A stretch of 64,000 bases of DNA from positions 1,504,501 through 1,568,500 of the forward strand of contig NC_090114.1 of the NCBI RefSeq assembly GCF_023973825.1. Direction: 5' to 3'. This stretch comes from Plasmodium brasilianum. Taxonomy: Eukaryota; Apicomplexa; Aconoidasida; Haemosporida; Plasmodiidae. How positions within the stretch are numbered: the stretch's first letter is position 1; every line of letters begins with the position of its first letter. The position numbers were made by a program, and so were the translations under genes. The notes beneath the pieces are model-generated. The model was given only the letters and a program-made list of their open reading frames with translations, did not search any database and was not told where the DNA came from. Of the stretch, positions 52,097-62,640 are shown in pieces.

Positions 52097-55000
52097 ATGA
52101 ATAATAATTAATATTTTTCTTTGCGTAATGAAATATTCAATATGAACAATTAACTGTAATATCTTGAATTCTATTCATAATATGAATACTCATAGTTGAA
52201 TAAATATTATAAGTGTAAATACATATACCTGTTCTAAATGATACACACATATAAAAAAAAATCTTATTTTTTTTGTGAATTCTAATATATAATATTTTTT
52301 AATTTGTAATTTAAGGTATCGTTTTATTCAAATTGAATATTTTGAATTATTGAATATATTTGTATATTTTCATATATTTGTATGAAAAATATGTCTTTGT
52401 GTGTTATAAATAATATTAAGTGGGACAATTTATATAATTTTATTTATTGCTTGTGTTAAATTATATTTTGACTATAAAAACACTTTTTTATATGTTTTCA
52501 TTTTTCTTTAGTTTTAAATGAATATTTGTTGACATAATTTGAAAAATATTTGATTACAATTAATATAAAAAAAAATATGTCTTGATTTATTTTTATTGAC
52601 ACGATGAAGATGTATTTTGTTTAATTGTAGTACATATATATATATTATAAAAACAAACATAGTATTCACTATATAAAATAAGTTTTATGATAAATAAACT
52701 GTAAAAAATTAACATTGTAAATTTCCTTACAACGGATTATTATTTTTTATTTTTTTGATATAAAAAATAAAATATAAATTTACAATATAATATCTTTATT
52801 AATTTTCGAATACTTATAATAGTTAAATAACATATTAATTCTAAATATCAACAATTAATTGAAAGGTAAACTATTTATTATTTACCTTAATAGTAGAGTT
52901 AATTTTATATCTAAAATATTAAATAAATATATATTATATGGGAAATTTATAAATATACCATATATATTTTATAATTTTTACAGTATTAAACGTTTAAATT
53001 AATGAATTAAATGTAATCAAATATTAAAAAATAATATGCATAAATACTTTTTTTTTTTCATAATATTAAAATTTTATATACATTCATATCTATGGAAAAA
53101 GGTATATTATCATTGCGGGTAATGAAGAAGTATGTAATTTTTCTACTTTTATATAATAATCTATCTGTGTTTTTTATTTATATTTCTTCATTTTTTATGT
53201 CCAATAATATATTATGTAAATGATTAATATTATATTATAGATGCATAGAAATATATGTAGTTTATATTGAAAATTATTAATAAATTTATATTGATAACAC
53301 TTTTTTTTTTAAATAATATTAAATTAAAAAGAAAGAGTATCTTTTTTTTAAATAATACATATGTACATTAATTTTTTTTTTGGTTACATATGTTTTAACT
53401 GAGTCTGTTAAAAAAAATTTTCTTATATTTTTGTAGATTTTTTAATTAAGAAAATGTAATAATTTAATATTAAGTATATGAAGAATTTGTAATCGTTAAA
53501 AAATAATAAAATGTTGTAAAATTACCGTTGTAAATGTAAGAATATGTTAATTGCCTTTTATACAATAATTATGAGGGAAGAAAAAAGAATTACTTTAAAT
53601 GCTTATATTTTTGAAAACCATAACTAAAAACACAATATATTAGTAATAATAATAGATTCAGAAGTTAATATTGCAAAAAAAAAATATTGAATCTACAAGT
53701 GAATGAAATAATAATAAAACGTTAATACAAATATATATATAAGAGAACACTGCATTTATGTTTTACATATTAAAGAATTATAAAATTAAATATTATATAA
53801 GGATATTAATCTATATATATGTTATTACTTAATTTAGAAAAAACACAAATAATATAGAAAAATATAAAATATTTTAAAAAAAATAGGAGCAAAAAATATT
53901 TAGTTATCGTAAATGTTGCTCAAACAGAAAAATTGCATTTTTAATAATATTTTATCGGAATTATATGATGTAGTGTAATTATTTTTCGTAAACAATTTTA
54001 TAATAGATTTATATATATGTTTTATAATTCATTTTAAAACTAAGTTTCCTTATATTTTACATGAAAATATTATCTATTAGAAAAAACATTAGACGATAAA
54101 AGTATGGAAACATATAAACTAGTTAAATATGTGTCTTAATAGATTCCACTATGAATGTATTAATAATGTAAAATTATAAAAATATAATAGTATTAGTATT
54201 TGTAATATATTCAACTTATTATAATTATGTTATTATTCAATTGTAGGAATAAAATTTTTTAAAGAGTACAATAATAAATTGTTATATATCAAATATTTAC
54301 AATAATTATTTATGCTTATCATGTTTTCATAATTATCACTGTTATGATTACAGTACATAGGGAATATAAATATTGGAATATTATATTTTTTTTTGGTACA
54401 TATATTATCAGTAAATCATTTGCTGTTTATGTATTTATGCCTATTTATTATAATGAACGTTTAAAATTTGTCCTTGACGTCATGTATTTTTAAAGGAATA
54501 TATAAAAAATAAAAGTATCTGTCTAAAGATAAAAATAGAAAAATTACTAAATTATACATTTAAGTAAATTACATTGCTATCATTTCTTATTTGTTATGTA
54601 AATACTGTACACTATATATATTATTTTTATTTGTAAATTTATTTCATTTGTAGTATCCTTAAATTAATGTAAATAAAGTAATATTTTTGTAACAATTTTT
54701 TCATTAAATAATCTTTTGCTTTTTATTTTTTTTATAATATTGATATTTGCACTAATTATATGCATAATTAAAAAATAATTATAAAATTATTTATATAAAT
54801 TTATAGATTATTAATTTAGAAATAATGATAGAGATTAATCATAATTAGAAATTTAATTTTCAAAAGTTTTCCTAGAATAACAAAATTCAGTTCTTATTTG
54901 ATTTCAGAATACATATTTCTTTATAAATGAAGAAGTTCTGTATAAATTTTACTTATTAAAAAGCATTATACAGAATAAAATGTTATGCTTAAAAAGGAAC

Positions 55001-55185
55001 TAATGGATATGTTATAATTAACTAAATACAAAATGTTGTTTCTTTTATTTAATAATAATAATATTATTATTATTATATTTTATTTAAAATAAATATTTTT
55101 TCAAAAATAAAATGTTTGAAAATTTTGAATTATTAATAGGATAATATCCTTAAATCAGTAATTATTATTTTAACATACAGAGAGA
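52097..55185. other. Intergenic between fam-l and fam-m, third doublet
   Basis: No gene is supported. The whole stop-to-start gap is 3.5 kb, about 0.8 kb longer than in the other two doublets, so an insertion or differential deletion is likely. Confidence 0.5.
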
Positions 55186-55260
55186 TACAATATATACATA
55201 TTCTCTACAATCTGTAGATGAATTCAATATTTACATATAATAAGAAATCACATATATACT
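55186..55260 (+). promoter_or_regulatory. Shared upstream element of fam gene at 55599
   Basis: Begins 413 bp before the ATG. Core TATTCTCTACAATCTGTAGA, then ATTCAATATTTACA; closest in form to the element at 35024. Confidence 0.5.
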
Positions 55261-55598
55261 TGTTTATGCTGAAATTGTTTAAAAATGTATAGATTAATTA
55301 GTGCTATACATTAATTAAATTATAAATTTTAAATATTTATAAATAAATTAGAATTATCACATTTTCATAAAAGTTCTATTTTTCTAAGTAATATTATGAT
55401 AAAAATAATATATTATATTTTAAATGTAATTTTACTTTGCGTATGTAGAAAAATATAGTATAGTTACATACATTTTATTATGTATTTATAAATGATAAAA
55501 ATAAAATTTTAAATAAATATAACATCCTTTGTCATTAAGAGCATATTCTTATTAGTTTGTTTTCTGTAGAATAAATTAGAATAATAAATATTTATAAA

Positions 55599-56493
55599 AT
55601 GCTTCAAAAAATTATGTTACCCCTATTTATAAAAATTTCTACATATATCCTTTTAACATTGGTATTGAATTTTAACGATGAGTTGTTGCAATTATATATT
55701 TTAAGGATATTTACGTTTTTCATATTTGTATTGTTTTATATTTATGTATATGAATTTTTGGTATTAGACTATTTATTCTATTGAATAATAAATATTACTT
55801 TTCTTTTTCTAGTGTACAATTGATAAGCCTCTGGATGAGAACTGTTACTTTCACAGGAAACTAGATATAAGAAATTATCGATTATTAGGAAAATATAAAC
55901 AGGATAAAGATTCAACAAATGTGTGTTTAAATGAACACTCAAGTAATAATAAAAGGAACCAAAAAAGATATATATCTAATAGTGAAAAAGATGCCTATAG
56001 AAAATACAAACAATCAATTAGAGGTTTATTAAATAAGGAACGATTATATACAGAAATTGTGGACCATAATTTTAGCATGTTTGATGGAAAACATTTCCAT
56101 TTTGAAAAAAGGTGGATTAGGAAAAAAAACTATGATGAATTTCTTGGAAAAAACAGAAAAATTTGTGATATAGCTTTAAAAAAAATAAAATTTAAAAGTT
56201 ATGGATTTGCAGTTGTTCTATTTTTTATTTTTTTCTTGTTGGGAATAGGAATACCCGCATTATATGGAATAGAGTCTTTGAATTTTGAATGGAAAGATAT
56301 TGATAAAAATGGATTTTGGAAATATTTCAAAGAACCTATAGAAAATATGGTTCCAGAGACAATAAGTCCATATATTCATATAATAACTTTTAGCATACTT
56401 ATGATTATAATATCAGTTATACTTATAGTAGTGATTTATAAGACATTAAGAAATAATGAAAAATACCAACAAATTAAGTTGATGAGAGAATAA
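55599..56493 (+). CDS. fam-m type gene with altered splice donor
   Basis: Exon 1 starts at 55599 and exon 2 covers 55813-56493. At the position where all other family members have GT after codon 29 (here 55686), the sequence is TTGCAA, so the standard donor is gone. An in-phase GT at 55728 would restore the frame by adding 14 mostly hydrophobic residues to exon 1 and shortening the intron to 85 bp, giving 269 residues instead of 255. Exon 1 also departs from the family (LTLVLNF in place of LTWICNF). Exon 2 is well preserved. The PEXEL position reads R-L-L-G-K, and the fam-m block DHNFSMFDGKHFHFEKRW and two membrane segments are present, with tail LRNNEKYQQIKL. It could be functional with the new donor or a recent pseudogene. 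Partner of the fam-l at 51090. Confidence 0.65.
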
Positions 56494-57051
56494 AATGAAC
56501 AATAAGGAATATGCATTTTCATATAAATTAATGATTAATAAGAAGTATTATATGTAATATGTTTATTGTTATAAACTTTATAGTCATACCTATTATTGAT
56601 ATAATTTTGTATATATACATGAGTATAAGGTTTTATTTTTATACTAACATTAATAAATTAAGTTTTTCGCTTTTTTGTATATTTGAATGTTTTAATGATT
56701 TTCATTTTGTATTATATATTATTGTTGCAAACTAATTAAATATCATTGCTTAATATATATATTTGTGCGTTAAAATTGAATTCTATTAAAAATGTATGTA
56801 TTGAATCAAAATTAATATATAATATTAAAATCAATATAATTGTTGATTTTATATTAGTATATATATATTCCATGAAGGATATTTGTTTTCTATTCATTAC
56901 CTTCTTCAATTCTAAATTGACTATAGGTAGACGTAATAAGATAAGTACATGGTTGGCTATATGTTAAAAATAAAAATATTCTTTTCTTTATTTAATCAAA
57001 CGATGTGAATGTGTTATAATGCATTATATATATTTTACTCAGAAGAGAAAG
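56494..57051. other. 3' flank of fam-m
   Basis: Resembles the 3' flank of the fam-m at 28570. No separate gene. Confidence 0.5.
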
Positions 57052-57145
57052 CATAATGTTTATTATATAAAATAATTTTTATTAGAAAAATATTATAAAA
57101 TATATTTATTACTTAAGAATATTTAACAAATGTCTTTCTTTTGTT
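57052..57145. repeat. fam-m downstream repeat, copy 2
   Basis: Closely similar to 30008-30100, at nearly the same distance from the fam-m stop. Confidence 0.65.
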
Positions 57146-57192
57146 GTGGTATAGGGGGGGGATTGTAGATATATAAATAAATAATAGAATTT

Positions 57193-57672
57193 CTATATAA
57201 AATTCTGGGCATGATATGTTATATAATACCTGCTACCGTAATAATATATCTGACCTTCTTCAAAACTACTTGTCGCTATGCGATTCTTGTATTCATTTAT
57301 AAATTTCCATGAATTTTTTTTTCTTAATGAATACAACATAATTTTCCAGATTAGGTGGATTAGTTTACAAAAAAATTACACATTAGTAAATACAATACTA
57401 CTACAGTAGTAATTTTATGTCCTAGTAAATTAGAGAGATTATGGAAGTTCATTCATTATTTTAATTTGAAAAATTTATAGTGTTAGAAAAACAAGAAATA
57501 AGAAAAATGCTGTAATAGTTGTTAATGTAATTATTGAAAATTTATAAATAATTTCATATCTTTTAACATGAGTAGTTTTTTTTCTCATGACTGTGATTAC
57601 TTAATGAATTTCTTACAGGAACTTGGATTTATTTAGATTTAAGAGCCTCATGTTCATAATTAAAAAATTGTC
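57193..57672 (-). pseudogene. pir-like gene remnant
   Basis: On the minus strand, three pieces follow one another in decayed form. A FNYEHEALKSK stretch lies near 57669-57635. A hydrophobic segment (FSIITLTTITAFFLFLVF) lies near 57542-57490 and ends at a stop. A C-terminal open piece of about 50 codons (about 57345-57193) contains LRKKNSWKFINEYKNR and YYYGSRYYITYHAQ. The order, membrane segment, basic stretch and Tyr-rich tail ending are reminiscent of a pir 3' end. The first two pieces also align with the remnant at 25.7-26.1 kb. No ectodomain is recognisable. The family call is tentative. Confidence 0.4.
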
Positions 57673-59642
57673 AATATGATATACTTTTGCACTTAGTCAT
57701 AAGTATTTTATAAGTAACATATCCAATTTTAATATTTTGTATTTGAATAAAAAAATTATTGCCATTTTGCACTATACATTATATATATGATTATTTTATA
57801 AACAGTAACATGTTTCATCATAGATTAGAAGATATTATGTATAAGATGTATTAATGTAACTTTCTCGAAATTATGAAGCATATACAATATATGACAAATT
57901 ATATAACAGGAGATCTTTTTTTGTATTTTTTGTTTTATTGTAGAAGAAAAAAGCTTACGTTTCACTATATGAATTATATTGAAAATATAAAATAAATTAG
58001 ATTAAATAAAAATTTAATATTTAAATTAATATTTTTTATCTTTAATAGGGTATATCTAGTATAAAAATGAAAATAATATTTTTAAAATTGAAATTTATTA
58101 TTGCTTTATATTAAACTTGTTTTATTATTATGCAATAAAATTTTTTATTAAATATAAAGAAGTTATAATGGTAAATATATGTGTAATTTATTGACTTATA
58201 TTATGGATATATATATATATAAGAATACAATTGTCTATTAGAATGTATAATTAATAAGAAAATTTAAGGTATTACTAGGACGTTAGAGTATTTGTGTACT
58301 ATATATTTAATTTAAGAATAACATAAATAATTCATACAGATAAATAATTATTTTTTAAGAAAATGATTCATAAATATTTTTACAAACAGTGAATGTTACT
58401 ATGTGGAAAAAGTTGTGTTCATATACAAATGTTTACGATGATTTTATAATATATGCACTTATTTTCCTCAAATTATTTAATAATTTTACTATATAGGTTA
58501 TTGTAAAATTTTAATTGGTTTATCTTATACTATACATTAAATTATTAACTACGTAAAAAATTGACATAATCCAAATATATTAAAGCCTACAAGAAACTAA
58601 ATAAGATATTTCACAAATGCCAGTCTTATAGTGAGTTTAAATGAAAACAATATATATAGAAAAATTTTAATTTTTTTTAAGTATATATTTTTTTTTTATT
58701 GTTTAAGTTATTCCTTTAAAGAGAAATATTTTAAGAGAAAAAAATTGAGTTCTATATTAAATGATCTATATTAAATTATTAATTAAATAATCTTTTTGTA
58801 ATTTATAATTTTTATTTCTCCAAAATATATAGAAATATAAATATGTTAATAGAGAATAATTTTGCTGTTATAGATATATTTATCAATATATAGTTTTATG
58901 TTCATTAATTTGTATTTCTAAAAACTGTTTTTAATATAATGTATATGTAAATGAATTAATTATAAATTATTTATTTTTTCAAATATTATTAGCAGTAAAA
59001 TTACGAAATCATACATTTTACAAAATTACTATGTTATTTTTTTATTTATTATGTACATTTAAAAACGCGTATATAATATTCAAATGGTAAATATATTTCG
59101 TTAGAAATATCTATTACTTTATTATATTGTATACACGATTTTTACACCAATTTTAATTTTAATCTCCATTTTTTTTTATTTTTCTTTAAATTTTATTAAT
59201 ATTTCTTAAGAAAGTATACTTTTTATAAAAATAAAAAATATATAAAGAGGAAAATTTAAAAAATTTTCATTTAGAAGTAATGGAATAAATTAAAATTAGT
59301 TATAAATTATAATTTATAAAATTTATGATACAAATATAAGAACTCTATTCTTTTTATTTGATTTGAAAATTGATATTTTTTTAGTACTTGAGGATCATAT
59401 AATTTTGATTTTTTAAATATAAAATAAACCATAAAATTTAGGATTTTTAAAATTAAAATTATACAATATTTGTAAAATTAGCTTTATTTTAGTTCATTTT
59501 TATTATAATAATTTTGTTATGATAATTAATATTTTTTAAAAATCATAATTATTTGTTCCAAAATATAATGCTTATCAAGAAGTAATTATTAGTAAGGAAA
59601 TATAATTAAAACTAGTCTTTATTCTCTTAATATACGGAACAT
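57673..59642. other. Intergenic
   Basis: No gene is seen; A/T-rich. Confidence 0.5.
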
Positions 59643-59700
59643 TGTATTATCTACATTTTATACATTATATATTTTATATAAAATGAACGTCTTAAAGTAT
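59643..59700 (+). promoter_or_regulatory. Shared upstream element of gene at 60048
   Basis: Begins 405 bp before the ATG. Core CATTTTATACATTATATATT, more diverged but in the expected place, showing that this non-fam-l/m gene shares the same upstream architecture. Confidence 0.35.
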
Positions 59701-60047
59701 CAAGGAATTATTATTTTTTTTTTTATTTTGAAAAGGATTAATATAATAATTTTTTAGTTATTTTACTACACTAAGTAATATAATTAAGTATTTTATATAA
59801 TTATTAATACATTAAAATTATGTTATTAAATTAATGTTAATTTTTTATAATTATTATTAAAGCAAAAATATGATAATAAAAATTTAGATATCTCTTACGT
59901 TTTCTATATTGTAAAATGTAATATACATTTTATATGCATATTAATTTTCTATGAAAACAAAATATAGTAACCCTTGTCAACGAAAGAATATTTATTATCA
60001 ATAATTTTTTATTAACAAAACATAATACAATATTAAAAATATACATT

Positions 60048-60885
60048 ATGGAAAAGAAATTTAAGCTATTTTTTTTTATTAAAATTGTGGTAATTATCTT
60101 TTTAATATGGATATATCGTTTTAATAGCGAAGTGGTATAATATATTTTAGTTAATGTTACTTCTATTATTCATTTTTGTGTTTTTTTTATTTCTAATAAT
60201 ATTTCTTAATAGCATGGGTTTTTTTACTTTTTTTAAATCGTGGATATTTCTTTTGTTATTTTAGTGTAACTTTTGTGAATATTTGGATGAGAAGGACGTT
60301 ATTGATGAAAAATTATATACAAGAAATAATCGCTTATTAGCAAAGTATAAAAAGGAAAAGTGTTCAAATATTGTATGGACAAAAGAAGATATTCTAAATA
60401 ATGGAGATTACGAAAAGAAACATATATGCAGGAATGGAACAATATCCAAAGGAAAAAATAAATTGCCAAAAGTGTGTACATCAAATAGTTTAGGAGACTA
60501 TAAAAAAACAGAGAAAAGTAAATATTCTGAATATAATAAGGTTAATACCTATAATAGGAAGAAAATGTTAGACAAAATATATTATAAAAATGTAATTGAA
60601 TATAGTAAAAATGCTGATTTTTGGTTTATAAAAAAATTTATACAAAGAAAAAATAAAGCAATTTTTGCTTTATATATCTTCCATTTAGTAGTTGGAGTAT
60701 TACATGTTCTATTATTTTATTATCTTATGAATAGCGAAAAAACTGTAGTATACATTATGAAAATGCTTATACCATTATATATATTATGGTTTATAATTTT
60801 AGTAAGGTTTTTTTACAACTTAAAAGAAACAGAAAAATATAAAAAATTATTACATTTAAAATGTAAAATGAATTATACCGAATAA
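60048..60885 (+). CDS. Plasmodium exported protein, unknown function
   Basis: Predicted 235 residues from exons 60048-60134 and 60265-60885 (phase-0 intron of 130 bp). Exon 1 (29 residues, core FIKIVVIIFLIWIYRF) and the export motif R52-L-L-A-K in exon 2 match the fam-l/fam-m plan exactly in position. The rest differs: it has neither the fam-l block nor the fam-m block. Instead it has a Lys/Asn-rich linker and a KMLDKIYYKNVIEY segment (about 129-142). It then has two closely spaced membrane helices (about 161-183 and 189-213) with a loop of only about 5 residues, and a basic tail with ETEKYKKLL. It is therefore a third branch of the same superfamily or a related exported family that I cannot name. 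Intact by inspection. Confidence 0.8.
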
Positions 60886-62159
60886 ACTTCTTTATGTGAA
60901 ATAGTATTTCATAGGGATTATAATATATAATTTTCTAATTGATATAGTGAAATAACAAACAAACCTATAATTTCAATGATATTACAAATAGGCATGCAGA
61001 TTTTGGAGTTTTTTGATCCTCAAGGGTAATAAGGTACACTTTTAATTTTGTTATAAATTTGAATATTTTAATGTTATTCATATTTTATTTTGAAATACGT
61101 TTTAATTTTACCACAATATAGTCCTTTATATAATTAATTCTACATATAACAAGATTTTTTTGAAAAATATATGTAACTTGATATAAATATAAAAAAGAAC
61201 AGATTATATGGTTTTGCTGATATAGATTGCAAATTTATATGTCATTGCAAAAAAAAAAAAACAGTCTTGACTCTTTTATATTATTTTATATTAAATTACT
61301 ATATTATGATGCAACTAAAAAATGTGAGTTTTTTTTTTTTATTAAGAGTAAGCGTGTCATGTATTTCGTATGGGGAAACAAAGTATATGAATGTAATTTC
61401 TTTGTTGTATATGTTTTTTTGTTTTTTTTTGTTTGCTTGTATATGAATAATAAATGAAATATGAGACAAATAAATCTTATTGCAATGAATTTTTTTTTTT
61501 ATTAAGGATAAATTTGTTTTATAAGAGCTATGATTAAATTTAAAAAAAGAAAACCAATGAAACATAATTAGATCATATATATAATATGAGATAATATATA
61601 TGATAAATGATTTTTATTTATATTTTTTTTTTATCTTTTTATTTTTATAAAATAATTTGCTTAATACATAATAAAATTTTTTGGTAAGTTTCAAAAGGTT
61701 ACAAAACATTAATGATATTTTAAATAGTAGACGATGAAATATGAAAAAGATTTTCATTTATATTAATAAATTTATTCCAATATAGGCTCTTAATGATTTG
61801 AAAATATTATTATATTTAAGTATTATTATACATTACAATTTCTCGTGATATTTGGTTCCACTATTTAATGTAACACAAAATATCAATTTTATTTCATTTT
61901 TAGTTATTTTTGCATGAATTTCCTTACTAATATTTATATATAAGGAATAAATATTCAATTAATAAAATTGGTTATTTTATCTATGTTTGTTCTATGTTTT
62001 GTTCTTTATAATTATTGATTTACACATTTTGTGATAGAGGCATTAATTAATTTAACTTTTTGTTTTTGTTGTTAATATTATATTACTTATATATACATAA
62101 ACATATATATTATATGTATGAGTTAAATAAGTTTTAGGCATCTTAGATTAATTAAAAAA
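60886..62159. other. Intergenic
   Basis: No gene is supported; short frames at 61227-61457 (+) and 61299-61565 (-) overlap each other and consist mostly of homopolymer-derived residues. Confidence 0.5.
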
Positions 62160-62640
62160 AATAAATATTAATAAAGTGCCATGATAAAATAAGTAAAATA
62201 TTATTATAAAAGTTCATTAAGTGAAAATAGAAATTTCAATCATTTTCATGATTCATTAAAATGTATGTTATTGAGATTTTATCTGTAGTAATAGTATAGT
62301 TGAAAAGAAGTAATATACTGATATAAAAGTGTCAATGTAAAACTGTTATTTAGTGAAACAATATAAAAATAAAATTTTGCGTGAAAATATATGTAGTATA
62401 CTATTGATAGTTTTTAACCAATATAGTAAAATAAAAAACGCTATATATAAATTATAATTATATAATAATAATAACATTAATTATTAGAAAAGGTATAATA
62501 AATTATTATGAAGCATATATTCAAGATAAATATGTATTATTCATGATAGTATATCTAGTAAAATTCAAAAAATATTAATATATATATTTAGTAATGTTAC
62601 ACATTTATGTTTTATACGTAACATCAAGAATAAATTATAT
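62160..62640. repeat. Duplicated non-coding block, copy D (partial)
   Basis: Aligns with copy A from about 1940 to 2360. Shared landmarks are GTAGTAATAGT near 62285 (2002 in A), AGTGAAACAATA near 62351 (2066 in A), AGTAAAATAAAAAACG near 62425, and TATATATATTTAGTAAT near 62578 (2350 in A). It suggests the start of another module continuing beyond the window. Confidence 0.55.
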
